Below, one piece after another: positions 34,956 to 47,700 of a stretch of 64,000 nt of DNA; positions within the stretch are counted from its first letter, which is position 1; each line of letters begins with the position of its first letter. The translations under genes were made by a program, and so were the position numbers. Source of the stretch: Xestospongia bergquistia (lineage: Eukaryota; Porifera; Demospongiae; Haplosclerida; Petrosiidae); the NCBI GenBank assembly GCA_963965975.1, contig OZ014411.1:26646249-26710248 (forward strand), written 5' to 3'. Under the pieces are notes generated by a model that ran no database searches, was not told the origin of the DNA, and was given only the letters and a program-made list of their open reading frames with translations.

Positions 34956-35282
34956 TTATAATAATAAGTTATAATATATTATAACATATACTAAAGCTGA
35001 CCATGAAGGAGGAGGGTCTCTTGTCTCTAACCAAAGACGCATGGCTTCCACAACACCTATTTTAGGATCCTTACTGTATTTCTCACGTACTTTAACTAGT
35101 GCATTACGATCTACATTGAGGGCTTCAAAACACTCAAACCAGACACCTTGAAGTGGTTCTCTTAATTCTAAAAATAAAAGCTCAAATGTGATAGGTCTGG
35201 GAATAAATACAGCACCTGTTATGATTGAACAAAGAGTGAAATCATTGAAATAAAGAGGAATCTTCTTATCTTGAGGATCCAT
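34956..35282 (-). CDS. Small Death-domain-like protein
   Basis: 108 residues starting MDPQDKKIPLYFNDF. Residues about 35-98 resemble a Death domain: WFECFEALNVDRNALVKVRE, then VVEAMRLWLETRD and PSWSALV, which parallels the W-LG-L ... ML-W ... W--L pattern of the second Death domain of gene A. The frame stops at 34956. A possible donor (GTATATG on the minus strand, at 34990-34991) directly follows SAL, so the protein may continue in an exon I could not find. It lies head-to-head with gene B. Death domains pair with each other, so an adaptor or decoy for the neighbouring ANK-ROCO-Death proteins is possible, but that is inference from location. Confidence 0.6.
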   Translation of the reverse strand: MDPQDKKIPLYFNDFTLCSIITGAVFIPRPITFELLFLELREPLQGVWFECFEALNVDRNALVKVREKYSKDPKIGVVEAMRLWLETRDPPPSWSALVYVIIYYNLLL

Positions 35283-36508
35283 TGATTCTAGGTCATGTAG
35301 GTGTGTTCTTTAATAGACTGTATTACTACACTGATATTATACTTAATTAATGAATGTCACCACACTTTGTTAGTTGTGAGGGTGGGGCTAAAATTCAGTG
35401 GGTGTGAACAGTAACAGTTCTCTGTGAGAGTACAGACAATCTAAAGACGCAAGCTGCCTTTCATAGCTTTAGTTGATCGCTTGACGTGAACAGTACAGTT
35501 GTGAAACAAGAGGAATATACAGTCTAATATCTATGGTTTACTAGCACAGTTTGTACAGATGCGAGCAGCCATTGTAGTCAATTGAAAGAGAGTTCGTGGT
35601 GAGTTCATTATTCTCATTAATATAATTATCATTCTATTTTATTAATAAACTGAAATATTATATTTTGTAATCAGGTAAGTTCTATACATCAGCTAAACTC
35701 AGTTTAATAATAGGGACTTCCTATATATCACAGTATAAGGTAGTCTTACTGGTTATATCCTTGATTTACTGTGTTAATATGTTAATATAACTAGTGTTAT
35801 CATATATAGTAGTAGAACAATCATTTGTTAGTTATTGAAGATAGATAAATCATAGAGGTCTTGTATCAAAGCAAGAAATATTTATTATGACACACCCACA
35901 TTTACCATGTTAGAAGTATTCTTGTCCTCATCACCTCATTTACTTACATTAATATCAGCTATTAATGTTAATACAATATATGTCATTGATATAATAATAA
36001 TATTAGATATATCTATTATTGTTAATATAAATAACATTATACTAATCTAACATTGATATCCCTTCACTTAGAGAGGAAGGGTCTGTGACAAGTATGTACA
36101 AGACTTATGAATACAGATAGAGATAAAGCACATATTAAGGGTTAAAAATACAAAATAGCAGTTACTTGTTGTAGTGATGATCTTTAAAATAGAATTACAG
36201 ACCAACTAGTGCTACCTTATGTCATATATTGCTTTAGGACAGATTCAAATTTAATTCAAATTTTATAATCTAATTATACACTACTATTAATATTATTACA
36301 TCATTCAACTGATTATATCCCATAGTGACATAAACAATGTTATGTTATTACTATTTGTAATATATCATTGTACTAATATAGTTATTATATTAATAGTTAT
36401 TATAATTACTACTAATATACTTACATGTAGTAATAGTTGACATAGTTAGTATATTATCACTTTACTATAATATTATTACTTTATCTACAGATAATACATT
36501 ATAGTAAC
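35283..36508 (+). promoter_or_regulatory. Promoter and 5' UTR region of gene B
   Basis: Divergent region between the small Death-domain gene and gene B. A possible 5' UTR exon ends at 35598 (GTGGTGAGTT donor) and an acceptor (TATCTACAG) at 36490 precedes the first coding ATG at 36509. About 900 bp of AT-rich intron lies between. The true transcription starts cannot be read from sequence. Confidence 0.45.
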
Positions 36509-39500
36509 ATGTCCTCAAAAGACAAACTAGTAAGTCAATAATCATTCTATTACTATATATTGTAAGTTCTATAAAAATTGTCCACATTTGTTTTAACTGT
36601 CCAATTTTAAAGATAAAATTGAGGATTGTTGCATATAAAATTTTGGATGAAATTATAGAGCATTGCCGTGAGATAATTTGGTATTGAGTTTGTTAAGATT
36701 GTAATCAATGTTACAAGAGAATAATAAATCTATTAATGTAATTACATTTAGTACTTAACAGAAGTACTTAACATTTACCACAGAATGTTGATAGGTGTGG
36801 CTAATCAGCATTTACCATTCTCTCAACAGTTGTTAGCCTTTTACATATAGTTTTAAAACAATGTAATTACATTTAGAGAGGATAAAGTAACTTTGGAGTG
36901 GTCCTGATATGACAAATAGACTGTGTCCATACATGAAGACTATACTTTCACTAGTTTACTCTCTAGACCTATCCTTTGTACTATCAAAATTAGAGAAAAT
37001 TAGTAAAATTAATGATTTATGTTCTAATAATTTAATGGAAAAATTTAAAATGTTATTTGTCAAAATTTTCTAAAATAACTGTTAATTTTAAAATTAGATT
37101 ACTAAATTTTTAGACAATTTACTCAATAGTTAAAAAAATATAAACCATTTCCATATCTGGCAGATGTCAGTTAAGACTATATGATAAGTATTAGGTTAGA
37201 TATTAGCTATCATCCTATATTAATATGTACTCTATACATGTATATATCAGTGTTATTATTATAATATCTACCTAGTAGTGTTATAACAGTTAATATGTAT
37301 ATTGACTATACACTATAATACATTATATATGTGATCACTATCTTTATAATAGAATGTAGAATTGTGGTGGGCAGCTTATGAAGGAGATGTTAATGGTGTA
37401 AGCAATTTTTTAAGAAGAGGAGCAGATCCTAATTATCATAATCCTCAACATGTAAGTTAATAATCTCATTATATCATAATAGATAATACATAGTAGTGAC
37501 ACACACACACACACACACACATATATCATTTACATAATGTAGATATCAGTATATATTTAATATACTAATATCAATTGAATTATGAACATAATCCTAACAC
37601 AGTTACTATCAAATTGTTAATAGATATATTACACACAAGATAATGTGTTATATTGATGTAGTACATTAAATACATTGACACTTATATTATTATTATATTA
37701 AGATACTGAAGTACTTAACATTTACCACAGAATGTTGATAGGTGTGGCTAATCATCATTTACCATTCTCTCAACAGTTGTTAGTCTTTTACATATAGTTT
37801 TAAAACAAATAAAGACATTATATTGTTATTAATAGTATCACATTTATATTATCAACAAGTATGTCTTTAAGTGTCTAGTTACTGTCAGAATTATATGACA
37901 AAGAACTTATAATGAAATTATTAGTTTTTTACTTCCTGTTATGTGAAGTATGTTAGAGAGTAGTAATATAATATTTGGACCAGCTGTAATATGTACACTA
38001 TTGTTCACTTTAATAGTTTTATTGTTATATATGATAATAAAAAGTAAGAAATAAAATCAAACTACATAAATTAACTGTCAAAGGATGTTAAATAAAGATT
38101 TAGACCAACTGTTAATGATAAACTGACTGATCAACTTATAATAGTGACTAAGTAGTTAGTAATGTCTTACCTTTGAACACTCGTTAATATAGATGAACAT
38201 GAAAGGTTCTTTAGGTCTCCAATCATGTTATGTTAGCAGATAATAACAGACTTAAATAACTTTCAAGACAAGTAAACACTTGTCTGTTTATTTTACAGTC
38301 ACACCCACTATATTTATGTATTTACTAACTCATCAATATATTTGAACAGACTTTGTCAAATTTAATACTCATCAATATTTCCTACTATACAGTAGTAGTC
38401 TGGTAGTTTACATGTAGACAGATAGACTGATTGAATGATAGCATTGACCTACATAATGTGACAAGGATTATTAAGATGGTGATATAGTGGAAGTGAGAAG
38501 ACATAAGATTACCTGCTAATGAATATTCATACATTAATATATGAATGGAGATTAGAGGAGTCTACTGGGTGGTCTTAAGGTACATTTTGTTTAGCTCTAA
38601 CAGTAAGAACAGGTTGAAACTTTTGAATAACTCTCCCCAACAGTTTATGAATAATCATACCAAAATAATTTTTAAAATGGTATTTTATTTTCCATAGAAT
38701 TTTAACAATGACTATGATATTTCAGAAACAATAGCAATTATCCCAACAAAGACTTTGTAGGATTTTACATCTAATGTCAATCTCTGAGTATTGTTAATGT
38801 CACTTTGTCATCACCTTAACTCTTGTTATAAACAGTACATTATAGTGTTGAAAAGAGTTATTAAAAATTGATATTTAATTTACCAATCAAATAAATAATA
38901 ATAAACATTTCAGTGGTTAGTACTGTTATCTTCTTCAATAGTTCTAATAATAAAGAGAAACATTCTAAGACATTCTATTTGAGTAGATACAAAGTTCGGA
39001 TTACTTTAACTGTTATGTGTTAGTATACATTATGTAGGTAGATGTGCTGACTACTCTGATTATCAATGGGATTAAAGGAAGTACCTATAGGTTTAGTACG
39101 TAGTCCATACTTTATAGAAATATGTCCAGTAGTATCAAAACATGTACATAGTTTTCATGTACAATTGATAATATACATAGTAACACTGTGACACATGTAC
39201 ATACATGATATTGTATCCATGTACATTACCATGGTAACCATGGATTACAATACAATGTATCTATTGGACGGTAACTGTGTACTTAGCTACATAGATACAT
39301 TGTATCCATGTACATTACCATGGTAACCATTACTGTAGGATAGTAATTATTACTAGTTATGACCATATAATGATGACTGTAGTGATAATATTATAACAAA
39401 TTGTGTTACATATGTATCTATGTAATTTGTCAATTTGTTTTTGGAAACTTTCTTTATTTAAGTTTACTTATCAAAAGTTTTGATCCTTTTTTCTGTTATG

Positions 39501-42500
39501 GAGATCATAAAGATGAAGGATAAAGAACAATAATGAGTCTTGTTCATTAGATGTTGTTTATATTCATGTACCCAGTCTTGATGAAACTAGGAAAACCTAT
39601 GTACTCCATATAATTTTAAGGTTTTGTCTTTGAAATATATTCAATCATTGTGTAAGAAAATCAAATAGAATATCATTTTAATAAATACACTTCTTGTAAA
39701 GATTTGATATAGTACACTATAGTTTCACATCATGTCATCATGTAGCTAGTGGTATATCTACTTCAAATTCATAGATAGATAATGTCTATGGATCACATAC
39801 ATACATGTACAATCCCTCATGTATTAGTTACAGGATGTCATGTGTATTATGTCTTCCATAGATACAATACATCCATTAAAGTAGTTAAACCACTAGGGAC
39901 ATCTTGTATAAGTAATTATACCACAGGATACATAATGGAATGTATATGTGTATTATGTCATTAATGGACACAATGTATCAATTGAAGTAGTTAAATCACT
40001 GAGGACACTTTGTATAAGTAATTATATCACAAGATACATGATAAAATGTATATGTATATCAAGTTATCTATGAATCCATGGAAATAGCTATACTACTAGG
40101 TATATGTTGAAATAGGTTACATGAAAGATAGAAACCGCGTGTGTACCATGTCATCCATGGACAATTTGGAAGCAGCTATATCATGATGGGATGCCACATG
40201 TTTACAAAACGTGTGTATCCAATGACATGTGTAATTCATATCTAATTCATACAAGACTTGGAGTATGTTAGGTTTATATATGTAGTGTAACCACATATAA
40301 GTCTAACATTTCAAATATACAGTTACCTCCTTAGTCATGTTATGTTTACTATTATTATAGACTATATATGTTTAACAATTTAAAATGTAGATATCATATC
40401 TATAATTATCTTTTAGTGATGATTATTAACCCTCTCCAGTCACTGAGTAGGCAAGAGTTATAGTACTTTCCTTGTGTGTGTGTGTGTGTGTTCCAAAAGC
40501 ACAGACAATATGGCAGAGGTTATCATTTCCCAATGTTACTATGTGTATTAGTATTGTTTTAGTAGACATAAGGTGTTTTAGTTTTAGTATTAGTTATAGT
40601 ATTAAAGTGAAATTTATTTTTAGTTATAGTATTAGTTATAGTCATGTTTAAAACTGAAGCCACATTGAGCACCATCACTTTTGTTAATCAAGCAAACACA
40701 TTTCAGGAAGATGTTTGAAGTATTGCCATACTCCATTTTCTCTTGGCCTACCAGGACCAGCTAAGATCATCTCTATAAACTCTTATATAGTCACATTGTC
40801 TCAGATATAGTTCAGTTAATATTATATATTAAGTAATGTACTATCATAATATATCTTGTATTAAGTATTAATGTATTGTTCTTATGTTATCAACATAACT
40901 TTATAGTCTCAGTTATGATATCACATTAGCTATATGATTAATGGATTATTGTCATGTGTGTAATATAGTAGTAATTGAGTATTAAGTAAATAACATTATC
41001 TTCTATTATTAATTTAGAACCAATTGACTCCTCTCCATATAGCAGCTGGTTTGGGTAAATCAACTGTTATACCAGCCTTGATAGAGGCTGGTGCTGATCC
41101 AAACTCAACTGATGAGGTCAGTGTTAGATAGTAATGAATACTGTTTTACTGGATTATATAATATTATATAAAACAGTTAATTAAGTAATAGATCAATATA
41201 TTTAGTTATTATAATCATGATGATTACTTTTGGTTTTACTCTAAATGCTTTGTATAAATTTGATAACTCCACCCTCTTTATGATTAAGTAATAACATGTA
41301 CACTTGACTATAGTACCTTCTCTTATATTGTGGAAAGTGTCTATTTATCTCTTTATGTTTTAAAACATCATTCATTGAACGTAGCCATGTACAGGAAACA
41401 TTTAGAAATGCTCTTATAAAGGCAGCTGTGTCAACAGCATCTGCATTTAGTTATGCTTTTTAGAGGTATCTTATCCAGTGAGAACTTAGAGAAAAGGTTT
41501 CTCTGTTTGTCCCAAAATTTTGAGGGTGTACTGCAACTCTTTGAACAGATAATGTTTACATATTGATTCCCATAAATAATAATATTCTAGTATAATTTTG
41601 ACCACCACATCTGTTTGTACCAACCATGATGATGTAATAATTGTCTCAAATTATAAAGATTGTTACATTGATAATCATTAATAATTATTATGGATTTATT
41701 AATTTGTGTGCATTAATTAGAATAATGACAATAATGGCTTCAAGGCTTTGATAATGTCGACATACTTTAATATATACATATATATATTTATATGTATATA
41801 TGTGTATCAATGCAATATACACTATCTACATTTCACTTGTCTTTAAAAGACTTAGCTAAGACATCTCTGTCTATGTCCCATTTTAAAAATTTTTCAAAAC
41901 TAAGTTAACTGAAAGAAGTGTAATCAATAAAATCTATTAATATGGACTGTGATAACTTATACAATCATTTGAATAGTCTTATTCAGTTCTAAGGTATGTC
42001 AATCAGCTTTTAAAACAATAAATTTTAAAGATGGTGAATCCATCAAATTAGTAACTGTATCAACGATGATATGAGAACATAACACTACTCAATAGTAGGG
42101 TTGGGGTCAATTACATGAGAAAGATTATGATTACAATAACACAGTGATTACACAAGGTGATTATAATTATGATTATAGGGAAAAAGAATGATTATGATTA
42201 CAGAGCCATGATTATGATTATGATCATGATTACAGATTACAGTCTAGCAATGACAGTATATATAGATATTTACATTCAGCTGCAAATATACAAGATGTAA
42301 TCAGTATAATCACATGTCCTTTCATGCATCATTTCATAAATAAACATCAACAGATGCTAACACAAGCAACATGTACTTGTTCCATGTACTACTTACAAAG
42401 GCTACTGTAATTACTGTAATCACTTGTGATTACAGCAATTACTTTGTCTGATTATAATTATGATTACTGATTACATTATTTCTGGAAAGTTGATTACGAT

Positions 42501-44738
42501 TGTGATTACAGCATAAAATGTAATTGATTGTAATCGATTATGATTGTAATCGGTCCCAACCCTGCTTAATAGAAAAGACAATGAGTCTGTCTACAATGTT
42601 AGTTCTTAAAATGGCTACTTAAAGATGACCTACTCACTTTCAAGTGACACAGAAACAATTATAGTATTCAGTTACTAAACAGTCAGAGCTATTTTAATCA
42701 TTCAATTTCTTTTATCTGTATGCTTAAGCACACCATACTTTAATGTTGTTGAAATTTAATTTTCTTTGAACAAAGAGTAATCTTCTTCACAAAGCAAAAA
42801 GAGCATTTTAGATTCTTCTCCAGTGTATATTGTATCTGACATTTTAATTCCTCATAGTTTATATGTGAGGTAGTACCAATGGTTAATGGTTACATAATTT
42901 TATATCATAGCTGTACAGTTCAAGTTATAGGGATTCCATGCTTATAAGTTACTTAAAACAGTATTGAAGTTTAAGTAACCTTATAACAATGATATATTAA
43001 AAGAATAAGGTGTGTCTTAAGGAAGCTTATTTTAAGCACTTTCACAGTGAACCATTTGTTAACAACCTAACATCTTAATGTACTGACTGCTAGTGTCAAT
43101 ACAGGCTATTATCATTAAATGGCACACAATATGATTTAGCAGCTGCATGTTAGTGATAGCTGGTCTATAGTACTATTACCATGTTCACTATCTAGTGCTG
43201 TTATATTAGGGTCATGTAAATAGTTAATCTGGGACAGGTGTGGTCCTTAAATGTTCAAATTCACTATGTGAAATCATGGACCAATGGGAAAAGTATTTCT
43301 AAAATCATCAGAACTAACTGGTAACCATAGTGGGGATGACATCCACTACTGCTCTTGGCCTGTCATTTGTACCATTAAGAGATTGGGTAGGGGTTTAATC
43401 TAGGGGTAGAGGTTTTGCTCTTAACTGTTATATTGGCACACATTCTTTTAATGGATTTCCTTTCAGCTGCTTTTTCAGTTTTTACAATGTACCTCACATC
43501 CTCAGAATTGAAGCTAAATTATTTACATTATACTCTGTTACCATACTAGCTATGTTCTGATCTATCAGCTAACTATTAATATCTGTCTTTCATATAGTAG
43601 TTACTGACATTTCTTTATAGTGTCTTTTGCCTCTTGAAGAGAATCTGTTTCCCTTACATCACTTGGTGTTATCTTCTCTAACTCATCACTGAGTTCAAGG
43701 AAAGTTTCTTCCACATGTACACCTTTGTTAAAATGATATTGGTTATACTCCTATAGAATTCTATAAGTTTAAATTTCTTGAGAACCTGCTCTGTAGCTTT
43801 GTAGTTTAAGTTTGTAAACTGCTCATTGATTACCTTCTTGAATGAATTTATAACTTGTAGCTGAGTATTAAACTGTGCTTGAGTAACAGGAGTGCCTTGA
43901 ATAACTAGAAGGTCAGGAGTAGTTATGTCTTCAGCCATTTTAAAAACACACACAACAATTAGTAATAGTATTTCCAAAAATCCAGTAAGAATTCTGTTAA
44001 AGTAAGAACTGTATATACACAGTAACACTCTGAAACACTAGTGTAAAACTCTACTGTACTGATTAATTTTTTGTCCATTATTGTTTAAGGATAGGTCAAA
44101 TTCTGTTACCTGTTTGTCAACAAGGATAGTTACCACTATACTGTAGATATAATGTTGCAGTACAGAGCACAATATCCAACACCTATATCCTGACATTGAT
44201 AGGTGACATGTCCTGAACCTATCCTCATCCAATCCTAGCCTTAAATTAAACAACAAATTAATTATATGTCAACAAATTAAAGTTAATTATATGTTATATA
44301 TATATATTACAATACTGTTTTCTAGAACCTATATAGCTTTACATTTAAATAGAAAGTCAAGTTCAATCCCATTTTGGGACACAGTCTGGTTGATTTCATA
44401 CCAAAAAAGGACCATTTACTCTCTTCATTAGTTGCCTTTTTGCTTGAAACGATTTCTTTACTTCTCTTTATCAATAATGTTTAGCAACTTTTCAAATTCA
44501 GAAGATCTCCAAGAGAGAGGCTTCAAGACCAAAATGCCTTCATCGTTTTCTTTATCAATGTCTTCACTTGACATAGTGTCAACTTGAAGCACTTCAAACC
44601 AATGTTCGCAATGTATTTTGTCATTGAAGTCCATTTTATTCAATATAGCCTGTCTCTCCTCAAGTTTCTGTGTAGTAAAAACATGGATGTTTATAAGTAA
44701 TAGGTACATATGTAAAATGATATCATTAGACTAATTAA

Positions 44739-44788
<50 letters not shown>

Positions 44789-47700
44789 CTTCATTTATAA
44801 AGTATATAATACAATTTATATGTAATAGCTAGTTATGTATTATAAAAACCACATACTCTGGTTTTTCTTTCATGTCTCCTTCTTCTTATGACATTATCTG
44901 AGGCTTTACCTCTTCTCAGGGTTGACACTGCTTCACATTTATTGCAATAAAAACGATATGCAGCACCTAGAAATAAATGTATATACTGTAAAACTCCAAT
45001 TATGTAACTGTGATAACTGCTTGTAAGATAGTGTATTGACTGATATACAGCTGGTTGTATTGTCTCTTATCATACTGATAGAATAGTTGTACAACAAATA
45101 CATGTATAACAGCTTGTATAGTATATTACATAGAAAAGTATGCAAACAGCAAAAAGAGCTAATATATATATATATATATAGTACAATCAACTATATGACA
45201 AGTAAAAAATTTTATGTAGAATAAACAGATGATTCAAGTCACAGATAATAACATACCAGAGATATCCTCAGTTGAGAATTCTACATTTAGTGCCTTCACT
45301 TCTTTCAACAAAACATCAAGAACTTTCTTATTTTCAATGTAATTGTAAGTTTTGCTAACAAGACAAAGGGTAAAATATTAAAGAAAGAAGACAAAACTAA
45401 CCCATTGCCAATTAGCTAATCATCAAAGGACTCGTCTTCATTTAAAAGGATGTTGTAAACTCGTTTTGTCTCTCGCTATTTAGGGCTAAGTGATATATAA
45501 ATCAGTAAAAGGAAGGTTTTTACAACTTACACTAACAGCTTTGGGTACTTCTTTAGCCTTCTTCACAGATTTTAGATTCTTCTGTCTAGTAGATTCAAAG
45601 GATTGTATCTTTTCTTTTATAATGGCAATTTCTGTCTTTTGCAAATCTATTTGTGTTATGACAGCAGTTAATAGTTCAGTGTTTTTCTTTAACTGTCAAG
45701 TATCATGTGCATTGGTTCTTGAATGTCTGCTGGTAATAGCTGATGAGGCTGCACTCTTCGTCTGGATATGAGAGGAGTGTTAGCACTGTTGTCATGGTTT
45801 TCTTTATCTAAATAGAGGAAATAATAGCATCACACTAATACAGTAATTATCGCTCAACAACAAAAATCTTGAACCTCAATTATTGAAGCATTTTCTCTAT
45901 CATAACTTTGTAACCTCATTGAATCCACCTGAATTATTCAATTCAGAATTAATGCCACTATTCAGTAAGCTCAATCCCAGAGAAGTTGGCTCTTGTCTTC
46001 AATCACTTCAGTCAGATGGTGATAGTGCAGGCAAGTACTCACTTCCAAGAGCTTATACACTTGAAGTCTTGGACGACAGACATTCACTTTACCTTCAAAC
46101 TATTTATGTAAATATTCATTCTCAGTCTACAAGTACTAGTATTCCCCAGTCAAATTCCATTTATAAAAATACTTATCTGCTGCTCTTAATGGGAAGTGCT
46201 TTCTTGCTACTGGAAAAGGCTCCATCCCACGTGTTGCTTTAGCTCATTGGGATATAGCAGGTTTTGGACCCTTTCCCACTTCTTTGTATAGAACATGGGA
46301 ATATAATAGTACCTTTCGTCCTGTTAAAATTCATCATTTTGCTTTCATTAGTTTCAGCTTTGAAGATGAAGTTGTGTCGCACATATTGATAGCAGTTTGC
46401 TCATGGTATCTTCCCCATTCAAAAGTGGGAAAATGTTGTAAACCAGTACAGCTGTGGTGCACTAAGAAGTTTGAGCATCCTGATTATTATTGCTTCATTC
46501 CTATTAACTTTATAATTATTTCTCACATATCCTTCCAACATAAATGTCAGGTATCCTCAAACGTTTATGTAACTTCTCATTGGTAGTACTTTTGGCACAT
46601 TATAGATGACAAATTGTTGAACTATCAGTTACTAACCAACATCACACATTTTCTTCTATAGGATAGTTGAAGGAAATGTTCATGATGACTGAACTATCCT
46701 GCATGTAACCAATAGAATAAATTCTCAGGATAGTTCACCTTTCTTCTGGTGAAATTATGCTCGAAGGGATACACTTATAAATATACTGACTACAGGAAGT
46801 GATGTCATGCTAAATGCATTCCTTTTGGAGCTTAATTATTGTCTAATTAACAACAGAAATTACATAAGTCAAGTCTACATATTATTACATAACATTACAT
46901 AATAATATATTAGGTACAGTAATATCATTTGGAAAAGTTTTCTTATGTTAGTTGGTATGTTTTATAGATGTTATAGGTTTGTCACTTAATTTTAATTAAT
47001 TTACTAATAAGGTCTTCTTTAGATATAGTAATAGATCCATTCAAATAGACTAGAATAGAACTACCTGTACATGTATATGTACTCTTCACTGTAAACTTTA
47101 AGATAATAGAATTATAAATAACTTTGTATCATCATTGATAACATTAAGATTATTGTAAATTGACCTCACATTGTTTGTATTCAAGATAATATGTAAACAT
47201 TTCCATATTATTTGAGTGTTATAACACTATAATATAGAGATATATAAAATATAGATCAAACTTTTAATAATTATATTACTTTGACTGACTAGCCAATGAC
47301 TTTTAGCAATACAGTATTTGACAATGAGAGATGTGAATCATGTACATATATGACTCTTTGTTCATTATAGTTTATTCATGATATATACTTTGTTAAATAA
47401 AGTTTTAACTCTTAGCATATAAGTATTACCACAATATTGTGATGTGGCTTTATATAATACATGGACTAATTGGGTTTATATTTCAATACTGTTTCTTAAC
47501 ACTGGATAGGTTCCCAGGTTTAATATCATATGTATAACATTGGATCAACTTAGAATTATACTTTGTACATGGACTATATAGAGTTCTGTTAATTGTAGTT
47601 TACAAATTCTACATGTTATCATGTATTAGTCTTGCAAGGCCAGACCCTTTGCTTAGAGAGGAAGAGTCTGGTCTACCATGTGTACAGTTGTTGAAAGGAA

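Larger units (their letters stand above)
40761..42757. repeat. Segmental duplication, copy 3 (around ankyrin exon)
   Basis: Collinear with 57-2217 and 49155-51543. It includes an ankyrin exon and the hAT-like MITE. It lacks the 50312-50496 MITE, showing the empty site for it at about 41822-41842, and ends shortly after GTTGAAATTT, where the other copies continue into piggyBac and gypsy relics. Confidence 0.9.

Noticed and set aside
39782..39964. 60-residue ORF conserved at 47774-47956
   Set aside because: Conserved only because the whole block is duplicated; it sits in degenerate tandem repeats with no sign of coding selection.
45490..45771. Plus-strand ORF of 93 residues
   Set aside because: The opposite strand carries splice sites and a coherent coiled-coil exon; the plus ORF is its shadow.
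47640..47683. Imperfect hairpin near CCAGACCCTTTGC
   Set aside because: Too short and imperfect to call as a terminator or an element without other copies.
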